The position numbers were made by a program, and so were the translations under genes. The notes under the pieces were generated by a model. The model saw only the letters and a list, made by a program, of their open reading frames with translations, was not told the DNA's origin and searched no databases. Shown piece by piece: positions 53,906 through 62,565 of a DNA stretch of 64,000 bases (the first letter of the stretch is position 1; each line of letters starts with the position of its first letter). The stretch covers positions 62,001 through 126,000 of the forward strand of contig DASWWX010000025.1 of assembly GCA_036405815.1 (NCBI GenBank), given 5' to 3'. The stretch is from Solimonas sp036405815. GTDB taxonomy: Bacteria; Pseudomonadota; Gammaproteobacteria; Nevskiales; Nevskiaceae.

Positions 53906-55179
53906 GGCGGCGCCATCCGCCGCCGCAGCCACAGACTGGCGACGATGAAGGCGATCCCGGTGCCGACAAACACCAGGCCGCGCACCGTGAACGACCAGTC
54001 GGTATCGAGAAAGCGCAGCAGCACCAGCAGCGTCAGCAGGAACAGGCCACGGCTGGCGCTGGCCCAATGCCGCGTCTGCAGACCGTCGCGCAGCATCGCG
54101 ACACCAAGCAACAGCACGAACCCGCTCAGCATGGCCGCCAGCGCGACCGCCCAGGCACGCGTATCGAAGGCCACGACCAGGGCCATCAGCAGCGCCGGCA
54201 CCCCGTGCAGCGCCGCCACCCAGCGGCGCGCACGGACGGCCTGGATCGCCTGCCACAACACGACACCGAGCACCGCGAACAACAGCACCCAGGCCTGCCA
54301 CACCGCGCCCAGCGCGTCCGGCCAGCCTCTCCACGCATCGGCGAAGCTGCCGATCAATGCGGCGGCCGCGACCGCCAGGCTGCCGTAGGCGGCCAACGGC
54401 CGACGCCACAACGGTCCGGCGGTGGCAGCATCCGCAGCCGAGTCGCCGAGCGCCAGCAATGCGCCGAAGCCGGCAAGCCACCACAACCCCAGGCGCGGCA
54501 CGTCGGGCAGGCTGGCCAGCACGGCGAAGAACAGCAGCGGCGCCAGCGCCCACAGCAACAGGGGCAGCCGCGTGCCCGTCGCACCTTCACGCCGGTAGAG
54601 GAGCCACAGGTAAGGCACCAGCACGGCAAACGCGGCGACGACCAGCAGCGGGGCCCCCGCGTTGCCGTGCATCGACAGCACGCTGCCGAGCACCGCCCCG
54701 CCATACACGGCTGCCGCCAGCGCCGAACCCGGCACGTAGACCAGCGGCAGGGTCAACGCGGCACACACTGCGAGGTAGCGCCCCAGATCGCCGGGGAAGT
54801 GGAACACCTGGCCGACCATCGCCAGGGCCAAGGCGAACGCCAGCGCCGAGAACACGGCGGCCGCCTCGCGCCACCCGCCGTCGGCATCACGCCGCAACAC
54901 CCAGGCCAGCAGACCCTGCGACAGCGCCAGCGGCAACAGGCTGACGAACAGCCGCGTGCCGCGACCCCACTGATCCCAGTTGTGCGCCGCCAGCAGGATC
55001 AGACCCAAACCCACCAGCAAGGCGCCCAGCGTTGCGAACAGCACCCGCGACATCGCGCCGGCGTCCGCGGCCAGCGGTGCGTAATGCGCGCGCAGCCGTG
55101 CGGCGCTGGCGTCGTCCAGCACGCCATCGCGCACCAGCGCCGGCAACTGCTCCAGCAACCAGGCAGGACCCTTGGACAT
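53902..55179 (-). CDS. DUF2157 family polytopic membrane protein
   Basis: 425 residues: a soluble N-terminal helical segment (WLLEQLPALVRDGVLDDASAARLRAHY) typical of DUF2157, then about eleven membrane helices (VLFATLGALLVGLGLILLAA, VFSALAFALALAMVGQVFHF with the family VGQ-F motif, and so on). It is translationally coupled to the GDYXXLXY gene. Function unknown. Confidence 0.9.
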   Translation of the reverse strand: MSKGPAWLLEQLPALVRDGVLDDASAARLRAHYAPLAADAGAMSRVLFATLGALLVGLGLILLAAHNWDQWGRGTRLFVSLLPLALSQGLLAWVLRRDADGGWREAAAVFSALAFALALAMVGQVFHFPGDLGRYLAVCAALTLPLVYVPGSALAAAVYGGAVLGSVLSMHGNAGAPLLVVAAFAVLVPYLWLLYRREGATGTRLPLLLWALAPLLFFAVLASLPDVPRLGLWWLAGFGALLALGDSAADAATAGPLWRRPLAAYGSLAVAAAALIGSFADAWRGWPDALGAVWQAWVLLFAVLGVVLWQAIQAVRARRWVAALHGVPALLMALVVAFDTRAWAVALAAMLSGFVLLLGVAMLRDGLQTRHWASASRGLFLLTLLVLLRFLDTDWSFTVRGLVFVGTGIAFIVASLWLRRRMAPP

Positions 55180-55311
55180 CAGCGGCTTTCGTCGGGTGGA
55201 GACCGCAGCTTAGCGCCGGAACCGGAACCCAGTCTTGCCGGCGCACCGGACCCGCTATGCTTGGCGCATCCGGCCCGCGAGGCCGTGTCACTGCACCGCG
55301 AATCGGACGAC

Positions 55312-57195
55312 ATGAGCGAAAAGAGTCAGTTCGGCCTACTCGGCGAACGCCGCTTCGGCTTCTTCTTCCTGACCCAGGCGCTGGGCGCATTCAACGACAA
55401 CGTCTACAAGAACGCGCTGGTCATCATGGTGACCTTCGGGGTCGCCGGCCTGTCGGCCGGACAGATCGACCTCTACGTCAATCTCGCCGCCGGCCTGTTC
55501 ATCCTGCCCTTCTTCCTGTTCTCGGCCACGGCCGGCCAGATCGCCGAGAAGTACGAAAAGTCCCTGCTGATCCGACTGACCAAGATCATGGAGATCGTGA
55601 TCATGGGGCTGGCGGCGATCGGCTTCGTGCTGCAGCACGTGCCGTTTCTGATGGCGGTGCTGTTCCTGATGGGCACGCAATCGGCGCTATTCGGGCCGGT
55701 GAAGTACTCGATCCTGCCGCAGCACCTGCGCGAAGAAGAGCTGGTCGGTGGCAACGCGCTGGTCGAGGCCGCGACGTTCCTGGCCATCCTGCTCGGCACG
55801 ATGCTGGGCGGCTGGCTGATCGCGCAGCACGGCGGCGCCCATTGGGTATCGGGCGTGATCGTCGTCGTTGCCGTGCTCGGCTATCTCACCGCACGCGGCG
55901 TGCCGCTGGCGCCCGCCACGGCGCCGGACCTGAAGATCAACTGGAACCCGGCCACCGAGACCTGGCGCAACCTGCAGTTCATGCGCGGCAACCGCGTCGT
56001 GTTCCTGTCGGTGCTGGGGATCTCCTGGTTCTGGTTCTACGGCGCGACATTCCTGTCGCAGCTGCCGAACTACACCAAGCTCTATCTCGGCGGCGACGAG
56101 ACCGTCGTCACGCTATTGCTGACGGTGTTTTCGCTCGGCATCGGCGTCGGCTCGCTGCTGTGCGAACGTCTGTCCGGCCACAAGGTGGAAATCGGATTGG
56201 TCCCGCTGGGTTCGCTTGGCCTGACGCTGTTCGGCATCGATCTGTATTTCGCGGTGCCGGACGTCACGACCGTCGTCGGCATCGGCGCCAAGGAGTTTCT
56301 CGGCAGTGCCGCCCATCATCGTGTGCTGTGGGACCTGCTGCTGACCGGCATCTTCGGCGGGCTCTACATCGTGCCGCTGTACGCACTGATCCAGACGCGC
56401 TCGGAGCCCAGCCACCGGTCGCGCATCATCGCCGGCAACAACATCCTCAACGCACTGTTCATGGTGGTGGCCGCCGGCCTGGCGATCACGCTGCTCAAGG
56501 CGGGGCTGACGATCCCCCAGCTGCTGCTGACCACGGCACTGATGAACGCGGCAGTGGCGGTGTTCATCTACTCGCTGGTGCCCGAGTTCCTGATGCGCTT
56601 CCTGGTCTGGGTGCTGATCAACACGCTGTATCGCATCCGCAAGACCGGACTGGAGCACATCCCCGACGAGGGGCCGGCCGTCATCGTCTGCAACCACGTC
56701 AGCTTCGTCGACGCGCTGATTCTCGGCGGCAACATCCGCCGGCCGGTGCGCTTCGTCATGTACTACAAGATCTTCAAGATCCCGGTGCTGAACTTCATCT
56801 TCCGCACTGCCCGCGCGATCCCGATTGCGGGGGCCAAGGAAGATCCGGCGCTGATGGAGAAGGCCTTCGCGGAAGTCGAAGCCGCGCTGAAGAACGGCGA
56901 TCTCATCGGCATCTTTCCGGAAGGCGGCCTGACACCGGATGGCGAAATTCAGAAATTCCGCCCGGGGATCGAGCGCATCATCGCGGCGACACCGGCGCCG
57001 GTGATCCCGATGGCGCTGCGCGGACTTTGGGGCAGCATCTTCAGCCGCCGCGACAACTGGGTGAAGCGCGCGCGGCTGCCGCGTCGGTTCTGGTCACGGG
57101 TCGAGATGGTCGCGGGGCCGGCGGTGCCCGCGGCCCACGTCTCGGCCGCCGACCTGGAGCAGCGCGTGCGCGCCTTGCGCGGCGACCTCGCCTGA
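55312..57195 (+). CDS. MFS transporter-1-acylglycerol-phosphate acyltransferase fusion (LplT-PlsC type)
   Basis: 627 residues. Residues 1 to about 415 are a 12-helix LplT-like MFS domain (AFNDNVYKNALVIMVTF, LFGPVKYSILPQHL); residues about 430-627 are PlsC-type acyltransferase with NHVSFVD (HX4D) and FPEGG. In E. coli LplT and Aas are separate and Aas carries an acyl-ACP synthetase; that third part is absent here. Expected role: flipping lysophospholipid inwards and re-acylating it. ATG at 55312; gene stands alone. Confidence 0.92.
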   Translation: MSEKSQFGLLGERRFGFFFLTQALGAFNDNVYKNALVIMVTFGVAGLSAGQIDLYVNLAAGLFILPFFLFSATAGQIAEKYEKSLLIRLTKIMEIVIMGLAAIGFVLQHVPFLMAVLFLMGTQSALFGPVKYSILPQHLREEELVGGNALVEAATFLAILLGTMLGGWLIAQHGGAHWVSGVIVVVAVLGYLTARGVPLAPATAPDLKINWNPATETWRNLQFMRGNRVVFLSVLGISWFWFYGATFLSQLPNYTKLYLGGDETVVTLLLTVFSLGIGVGSLLCERLSGHKVEIGLVPLGSLGLTLFGIDLYFAVPDVTTVVGIGAKEFLGSAAHHRVLWDLLLTGIFGGLYIVPLYALIQTRSEPSHRSRIIAGNNILNALFMVVAAGLAITLLKAGLTIPQLLLTTALMNAAVAVFIYSLVPEFLMRFLVWVLINTLYRIRKTGLEHIPDEGPAVIVCNHVSFVDALILGGNIRRPVRFVMYYKIFKIPVLNFIFRTARAIPIAGAKEDPALMEKAFAEVEAALKNGDLIGIFPEGGLTPDGEIQKFRPGIERIIAATPAPVIPMALRGLWGSIFSRRDNWVKRARLPRRFWSRVEMVAGPAVPAAHVSAADLEQRVRALRGDLA

Positions 57196-57220
57196 CGCGC
57201 GTCCTCCGCACCAACCGGAT

Positions 57221-57529
57221 TCAGGAATCGGCCAGGGCCCGGCACGGCACGCCGGTGACGGCCAGCGCCTGGCGCACCGACGCCTCGTCATCTGCGCACG
57301 CCAGCGGCGCCGGCTGTGCGGCGGCCGCCTGCGCGCGCGATGGCAGCGCAATCTCACCGCGCAGACGCTGCGGCAGCGCCTGGGCCGCTTCCAGACGGAT
57401 CTGCTGCAGAGCGCGGTTGCCCTGGACGGCGATCTCCGAAATCTCGGCCGGCGCCGCCGCCTGGGCACCGGCGGTGAATAGGGCCGACATCAGCAGGGCG
57501 GCGGTCGACAGCGTCTTGAAGGTCTTCAT
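57221..57529 (-). CDS. Small exported protein of unknown function
   Basis: 102 residues with a clear signal peptide (LSTAALLMSALFTAGAQAAA). The mature part has an early EISEIAVQGNRALQQIRLEAAQ segment and two Cys (PLACADD, GVPCRAL) that may form a disulfide. No family recognised. It is preceded by 167 bases of unusually A/T-rich DNA for this window (57600-57635) that should hold its promoter, and is convergent with the MFS-PlsC gene. Confidence 0.7.
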   Translation of the reverse strand: MKTFKTLSTAALLMSALFTAGAQAAAPAEISEIAVQGNRALQQIRLEAAQALPQRLRGEIALPSRAQAAAAQPAPLACADDEASVRQALAVTGVPCRALADS

Positions 57530-57664
57530 GGCGGGCTCCGGATCAGGGGTGGGCACACCCGCTATATTGCGAAGCGCATGCCAACCCCGCCATGCATGCA
57601 AGTTCATGTATAAATTGGCTATTTTAATCTTCCGCCGTGCGCGGTCGGTGTCCGCGCAACACCG

Positions 57665-57684
57665 GCGGACAGTCTGCGGACAGT
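57665..57684. repeat. Short direct repeat upstream of the small exported protein
   Basis: GCGGACAGT occurs twice, 11 bases apart (57665-57673, 57676-57684), with a partial inverted copy TGTCCGC at 57649-57655. One helical turn spacing suggests a possible regulator site; it lies between rlmH and the exported-protein gene. Confidence 0.35.
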
Positions 57685-57696
57685 GACCGCCCCGGC

Positions 57697-58167
57697 TCAG
57701 GCGCGGTGATAGGGGTGATTCGAGAGCAGGCTCCAGGCACGGAACAACTGCTCGGCGACGAAGACGCGCACTAGCGCGTGCGGCAGCACCAGCTTCGATA
57801 GCGACCACTGGCGATCCGCGCGCGCCAGTACCTCGGGGGCGTGGCCGTCCGGACCGCCGATCAGCAGACAGGTGTCACGGCCGGACTGCATCCACTGCTG
57901 GAGTTCGCCCGACCACTGCGGGCTGCTGAGTGGCTCGCCGCGCTCGTCGAGCGCGATCACCAGCGCGTCGCGCGGCAAGGCCCTCAGGATTTTCTCGCCT
58001 TCCTGCTGCTTGGCGCGCGCGATATCGGCGTTCTTGCCGCGCTGCGCCGGCACGATCTCGGTGAGTTCCAGCCGACACTCATGCGGCAGGCGCCCGGCGT
58101 AATCGCGGAACGCGGTTTCCACCCAGTCCGGCATGCGCGTGCCGACCGCGATCAGCCGGATGCGCAT
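57697..58167 (-). CDS. rlmH: 23S rRNA pseudouridine-1915 N3-methyltransferase RlmH
   Basis: 156 residues, the normal length for this SPOUT methyltransferase: MRIRLIAVGTRMPDWVETAF start, LIGGPDGHAPEV and the invariant tail LLSNHPYHRA. It methylates the pseudouridine made by RluD, also in this window. Last gene of the holA-proA-nadD-rsfS-rlmH operon. Confidence 0.97.
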   Translation of the reverse strand: MRIRLIAVGTRMPDWVETAFRDYAGRLPHECRLELTEIVPAQRGKNADIARAKQQEGEKILRALPRDALVIALDERGEPLSSPQWSGELQQWMQSGRDTCLLIGGPDGHAPEVLARADRQWSLSKLVLPHALVRVFVAEQLFRAWSLLSNHPYHRA

Positions 58168-58179
58168 GCCGGCGCCGCC

Positions 58180-58785
58180 TCAGCGCTTGGCGCGCGTCGG
58201 CTTCTTCTTGGCAGCGGGCTTGCCCGTCGCGCGAGCAGCCGGCTTGGCACCTGCCTTCGGCGCCATTTTCTTGCCGGCGGGCTTGCGGGCCGGCTTGCCG
58301 GCACCGGATTTGCCGACCATTTTCTTTGCCGCCGGCTTTGCGGATTTGCCGGGCTTGGACTTGGAGGGCTTGGACTTGCCCGCCTTGGCTTTGTCCGTCT
58401 TCTTGGCCCCCGCGGCCTTCTTCGGCTTGGCTTCGGCCTCGACCGGCTCGGCCAGCGCCCACAGCTTCTCGAGCTGGTAGAACGCGCGCGCCTGCGCTTG
58501 CATCGCGTGCACGACCACGCCGCCCAGGTCCACCAGCACCCAATCGCCCTGGTCCATGCCCTCCACGCCCAGCGGACGATGCCCGGCTTCCTTCGCCTTC
58601 TCCACCACGCTCTGCGCCAGCGACTTGGCGTGGCGCGTCGAGGTCCCGGTGCAGACGATCATCGTGTCGGTGACCGTGGTCAGCGGCTGCACATCGAGGA
58701 TCGTCACATCCTGACCTTTCAGATCCTCGATCGCGGTGATGGCGAGCTTCGCCAGCGGGGACAGCGGCTTAGTGTTTCGTGGCAT
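58180..58785 (-). CDS. rsfS: Ribosome silencing factor RsfS with a long Lys/Ala-rich tail
   Basis: 201 residues. Residues 1-113 are a complete RsfS/RsfA/Iojap domain (AITAIEDLKGQDVTILDVQPLT, MIVCTGTSTRHAKSLAQSVVE, GDWVLVDLGGVVVHAM, FYQLEKLW), which binds uL14 and blocks subunit joining in starvation. The remaining 85 or so residues are almost only Lys, Ala, Pro and Gly, like histone H1 tails, and are absent from the 105-residue E. coli protein. It overlaps nadD by 17 bases and precedes rlmH by 12. Confidence 0.95.
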   Translation of the reverse strand: MPRNTKPLSPLAKLAITAIEDLKGQDVTILDVQPLTTVTDTMIVCTGTSTRHAKSLAQSVVEKAKEAGHRPLGVEGMDQGDWVLVDLGGVVVHAMQAQARAFYQLEKLWALAEPVEAEAKPKKAAGAKKTDKAKAGKSKPSKSKPGKSAKPAAKKMVGKSGAGKPARKPAGKKMAPKAGAKPAARATGKPAAKKKPTRAKR

Positions 58786-59431
58786 TGTCGTCCTGCGTCA
58801 GTGCCGCGAGGTCCGCGGCGGTCATGGCGTTGAGTATGGCATCCGGTACCAGCCCGCGCACCGACTGCTGACGGCGCAGCAGGCGCCGAATCCGGGTCGA
58901 GGAAATGTCGAGCTGCGGCAGTTCCAGCGTCAGCCACAGACCGGCGGCGGTCTCATGCAGTTCGTCCGCGTGCGTGGCGCGACGTCCTTCGAGAAACGAC
59001 GCGGTTTCCGCCGGCGCGCGCAGGCGCGTGCCGGGTCGCGTGACCACGGCGACATGTCCGTACTCGAACAACTGCTGCCAGCGGTTCCAGGTGTGCAGAT
59101 GCGCGAAGGCATCCGCGCCCATCAGCAGCACCAGCGCCGCCTGCGGATAAGTCTCGCGCAGCGCGGCCAGCGTATCGACGGTGAAGGACGGTCCGTCGCG
59201 CCGGATCTCGCAATCGTCGGCGACCAGGCCCTTTTCGCGACGCACGGCGAGCCGCACCCACTCCAGTCGACGCTGCGGCGAGATGCGCGAGTCGGGCCGG
59301 TGCGGCGCATGCGCCGTCGGAATCAGCCGCACCTGCGACAGGCCCAGCTTCTCGCGCGCTTCGAGCGCGACGCGCAGATGGCCGTTGTGAAAAGGAGAGA
59401 ACGCGCCGCCGAGAATACCGATCGCCTTCAT
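58769..59431 (-). CDS. nadD: Nicotinate-nucleotide adenylyltransferase
   Basis: 220 residues: nucleotidyltransferase signature GILGGAFSPFHNGHL with the HxGH motif, PTAHAPHRP, LLMGADAFAHLHTW and the C-terminal ISSTRIR. It makes deamido-NAD+ from nicotinate mononucleotide, the substrate of NadE in this window. Operon neighbour order proA-nadD-rsfS is standard. Confidence 0.96.
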   Translation of the reverse strand: MKAIGILGGAFSPFHNGHLRVALEAREKLGLSQVRLIPTAHAPHRPDSRISPQRRLEWVRLAVRREKGLVADDCEIRRDGPSFTVDTLAALRETYPQAALVLLMGADAFAHLHTWNRWQQLFEYGHVAVVTRPGTRLRAPAETASFLEGRRATHADELHETAAGLWLTLELPQLDISSTRIRRLLRRQQSVRGLVPDAILNAMTAADLAALTQDDNATKH

Positions 59432-59492
59432 GCGGACGCGGCGAACCGCTCACGGAAAGGCGCTGGACGCTCGCACGATGCGGAGCGGTGCA

Positions 59493-60785
59493 TCAACGGA
59501 CGCTGCCGTCGCCCAGCACCACCCACTTCACGCTGGTCAGGCCTTCGAGGCCGACCGGACCGCGGGCGTGAAACTTGTCGGTGCTGATGCCGATCTCGGC
59601 GCCCAGCCCGTACTCGTACCCGTCGGCAAAGCGCGTCGAGGCGTTGACCATCACCGAGGCCGAATCGACCTCGCGCAGGAAGCGCCGCGTCTTGCTCAGG
59701 TTCTCGGTGACGATGCTGTCGGTATGACGCGAGCCGTAGGTCTCGATGTGATCGATGGCCTGATCCAGGCCGTCGACGACGCGGATCGACAGGATCGGCG
59801 CCAGGTACTCGGTGCGCCAGTCTTCCTCGGTCGCCACCTTCACATCGTCGATCAGCTTGCGGGTGCGCTCGCAGCCACGCAGTTCGACACCGGCCTCCTT
59901 GTAGACCTCGGCCAGCTGCGGCAGTACGCGCGGCGCCATGGCGGCATCGACCAGCAGGGTCTCCATCGTGTTGCAGGTGCCGTAGCGCTGGGTCTTGGCA
60001 TTGACCGCGACCGCAATCGCCTTCTCCACGTCGGCGTCGCTGTCGATGTAGACGTGGCAGATGCCGTCCAGATGCTTGATGACCGGCACGCGCGCTGCCT
60101 CGGATACGGCAGCGACCAGGCCCTTGCCACCGCGCGGAATCACCACGTCGACGAACTCCGGCATCGCCACCAGCTCGCCGACGGTCTTGCGGTCGGTGAT
60201 GTCGAGCACCTGGATCGCGTCCTTCGGCAAGCCGGCATCCTGCAGTGCGCGCTCGATGCAGCGCGCAATCGCCAGATTGGAGCGCAACGCCTCGGAGCCG
60301 CCACGCAGGATCGCGGCGTTGCCGGACTTCAGGCACAGCGCCGCCGCATCCGCGGTCACATTGGGACGCGACTCGTAGATGATGCCGACCACGCCCAGCG
60401 GCACGCGCATGCGACCGACCTGGATGCCGGAAGGACGCTGCTTGAGTTCGGAGATTTCGCCGACCGGATCGGCCAGGCTCGCGATCTGACGCACGCCGTC
60501 GGCCATCGCCTCGATGCGGCTGGGATTCAGTTCCAGGCGATCCAGCAGTGCGTCGTCGAGCTTCGCGGCGCGGCCTTCGCGCAGATCCAGCGCATTGGCC
60601 TCGAGAATCGCGCGGGTATCGTCGATCAGCAGCTGGGCCAGCGCGAACAGCGCGGCGTTCTTGGTGCCGCTGTCAGCGCGCGCCATCTGCCGCGACGCGG
60701 CACGCGCGCGTTCGCCGCGCGCACGCATGTAGGCGGCGACGTTTTCGGTCTTGCTGCGGACGGCTTTTGACGCGCTGGCGCTCAT
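59493..60785 (-). CDS. proA: Gamma-glutamyl phosphate reductase
   Basis: 430 residues of the aldehyde-dehydrogenase-like ProA family: VPLGVVGIIYESRPNVTADA, LKSGNAAILRGGSEAL, PRGGKGLV, the catalytic Cys in YGTCNTMET, and late EYGLGAEIGISTDKFHARGP. Reduces glutamyl-5-phosphate to the semialdehyde in proline synthesis. The ATG overlaps the holA stop (ATGA). proB is not in the window. Confidence 0.97.
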   Translation of the reverse strand: MSASASKAVRSKTENVAAYMRARGERARAASRQMARADSGTKNAALFALAQLLIDDTRAILEANALDLREGRAAKLDDALLDRLELNPSRIEAMADGVRQIASLADPVGEISELKQRPSGIQVGRMRVPLGVVGIIYESRPNVTADAAALCLKSGNAAILRGGSEALRSNLAIARCIERALQDAGLPKDAIQVLDITDRKTVGELVAMPEFVDVVIPRGGKGLVAAVSEAARVPVIKHLDGICHVYIDSDADVEKAIAVAVNAKTQRYGTCNTMETLLVDAAMAPRVLPQLAEVYKEAGVELRGCERTRKLIDDVKVATEEDWRTEYLAPILSIRVVDGLDQAIDHIETYGSRHTDSIVTENLSKTRRFLREVDSASVMVNASTRFADGYEYGLGAEIGISTDKFHARGPVGLEGLTSVKWVVLGDGSVR

Positions 60786-61801
60786 CGGGAGGGACGTCGG
60801 GCCGCCCCACTGGCGGCAAGGATCAATGTTAACAATTCTTCCCAGGCGGCAGCCTCCTGCCCGGTCTTGACCAGCTGATCGACGCGCGCGGCGCGGCGGA
60901 ACCAGCCCAGCGCCTCGCCCGCACGGATGCGCGGCAGCGCCCGCGCATAGCGCGCCTGCTGCGCCCGGAAGATGCCGGCCGCCTCGCAGGCGGCGGTGGC
61001 ATCGCGCAGCCGCGCGTACTGCACCGCCGCCTTGGCCAGTTGACGCAAGCTCCAGGCCAGCGCACCCAGCACCTCCAGCGGATTCAGCCCTTCCTCGCGC
61101 AGCCGGTCGAGACTGCGCACCGCGCCGACCGCGTCGCCGTCGAGCACGCGGTCGTTGAGATCAAAGGCCTCGAAGCGCGCGCTATCGGCCACCGCCTGCG
61201 CCAGCGCCTCGGCGTCCACCGTCTGGCCCGGAAATAACAGTGCCAGCTTGTCGATATCCTGCTGCGCGGCCAGCAGATTGCCCTCGGTGCGCTCGGCCAG
61301 CAGCCTCACGGCCTCCGGCTCGGCCTTCACCCCGGCGACGCGCAGCCGTTCCTCGATCCATGCCGGCAGGTCGGCGCCCTTCACCGGCCACGCATAGACC
61401 GAGACGCCGGCCACATCCAGCGCCTTGAACCAGGCGGATTCGCGCTGACGCTTGTCGAGTTCGCCACAGACCACCAGCAGCAAGACACCCTGCGGCGGGT
61501 GCGAGGCCAGCGCCTGCAGCATCTTCTTGCCGGATTCATCCGGCACGGACGCCATGCGCACCTCGACGATGCGATGGCTGGCGAACAGCGACAGGCTGGC
61601 GCAACTGTCCGCGAGGCGCTGCCAGTCGAAGCCGCGCTCCACATCCAGCACCTCGCGCTCGGAATAGCCCTGCTTGCGCGCATGTGCACGAACCGCATCC
61701 AGGGTCTCCTGGATCAGCAACGGCTCCTCGCCGGCAACGACGTAGATGGAGGCCAGACCTCGCGCGAGCTGGCTGGCGATCTGCTGAGGTTTGACTTGCA
61801 A
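60782..61801 (-). CDS. holA: DNA polymerase III delta subunit HolA
   Basis: 339 residues of the clamp-loader delta subunit: YVVAGEEPLLIQETLDAVR near the N terminus, WIEERLRVAGVKAEPEAVRLL, TEGNLLAAQQDIDKLALL and FDLNDRVLDGD. There is no usable ATG at the family N terminus; TTG at 61801 gives the expected MQVKPQQI-type start, while the ATG-like reading to 61849 would run over coq7. In most relatives lptE precedes holA; here coq7 is divergent upstream instead, 46 bases away. Confidence 0.93.
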   Translation of the reverse strand: MQVKPQQIASQLARGLASIYVVAGEEPLLIQETLDAVRAHARKQGYSEREVLDVERGFDWQRLADSCASLSLFASHRIVEVRMASVPDESGKKMLQALASHPPQGVLLLVVCGELDKRQRESAWFKALDVAGVSVYAWPVKGADLPAWIEERLRVAGVKAEPEAVRLLAERTEGNLLAAQQDIDKLALLFPGQTVDAEALAQAVADSARFEAFDLNDRVLDGDAVGAVRSLDRLREEGLNPLEVLGALAWSLRQLAKAAVQYARLRDATAACEAAGIFRAQQARYARALPRIRAGEALGWFRRAARVDQLVKTGQEAAAWEELLTLILAASGAARRPSR

Positions 61802-61834
61802 GGCTTCAGGCGTCCGGAAACAGGCTCGGCATTC

Positions 61835-61840
61835 TAGAAT
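61835..61840 (+). promoter_or_regulatory. Candidate -10 box of coq7
   Basis: TAGAAT ends seven bases before the coq7 ATG, implying a very short or absent leader. The -35 region would lie in the 5' end of holA and is not distinctive. Confidence 0.35.
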
Positions 61841-61847
61841 AGGTGTC

Positions 61848-62492
61848 ATGGAACGCGATTACAGTCCCGCCGACCGCCTGATCTCCGGCTTTGCCCGCGG
61901 TCTCAGCCGCCTGGCTGGCGAGCACCCGTCCGCGGCTGGCCGCCCCAATCCGGCCGAACGCACGCCGGAAACCGAGCTGGCCCAGGAACAGCGCCGACAC
62001 GCCGCCGGGCTGATGCGCGTCAATCACGCCGGCGAAATCGCTGCGCAGGCGCTGTACCAGGGCCAGGCGCTGGTAGCGCGTAACCCGCGTACGCGCGAGC
62101 AGTTGCTGGCCGCGGCGCGCGAGGAGCAGGACCATCTGCGCTGGTGCGAGGAACGGCTCAAGGAACTGGGCGATACGCCCAGCAAACTTCAGCCGTTGTG
62201 GTACGCCGGCTCCTTCGCGATCGGCGCGGCTGCCGGCATGGCCGGCGATCGCTGGAGCCTCGGCTTCATCGACGAAACCGAGCGCCAGGTCTCCGAACAT
62301 CTCGGCGAACATCTCCAGCAATTGCCGGAAACGGATCGCCGCTCGCGCGCCATCGTCGAAGCGATGCGCGCCGATGAGGACCGTCACGGCCGCGAAGCCC
62401 GCGAGGCCGGCGGTCGCCCACTGCCCGAGCCGGTGCGCGGCCTGATGCGGCAGGTCGCCAGGATCATGAAGTTCGGGGCCTACCGGATCTGA
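61848..62492 (+). CDS. coq7: 2-polyprenyl-3-methyl-6-methoxy-1,4-benzoquinone hydroxylase Coq7
   Basis: 214 residues, a di-iron carboxylate enzyme for ubiquinone synthesis. Iron-ligand motifs are visible: MRVNHAGEIAAQALY, AAREEQDHLRWCEERL, FIDETERQVSEHLGEH and ADEDRHGREA. The ATG at 61848 matches the family start MERDYSPADRLI. Convergent with speD, sharing a bidirectional terminator. Confidence 0.96.
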   Translation: MERDYSPADRLISGFARGLSRLAGEHPSAAGRPNPAERTPETELAQEQRRHAAGLMRVNHAGEIAAQALYQGQALVARNPRTREQLLAAAREEQDHLRWCEERLKELGDTPSKLQPLWYAGSFAIGAAAGMAGDRWSLGFIDETERQVSEHLGEHLQQLPETDRRSRAIVEAMRADEDRHGREAREAGGRPLPEPVRGLMRQVARIMKFGAYRI

Positions 62493-62519
62493 ATCCTCGC
62501 GTGCCGGCGACCCCATGAA

Positions 62520-62543
62520 AAAAGCGGCCCGAGGGCCGCTTTT
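62520..62543. terminator. Bidirectional terminator of coq7 and speD
   Basis: A perfect 10-base stem (62520-62529 with 62534-62543) with a CGAG loop. On the plus strand TTTTGTTTTG follows, on the minus strand TTTTTT, so it can stop transcription of both convergent genes. Confidence 0.9.
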
Positions 62544-62565
62544 GTTTTGCTTCCGCGCCCGGATG

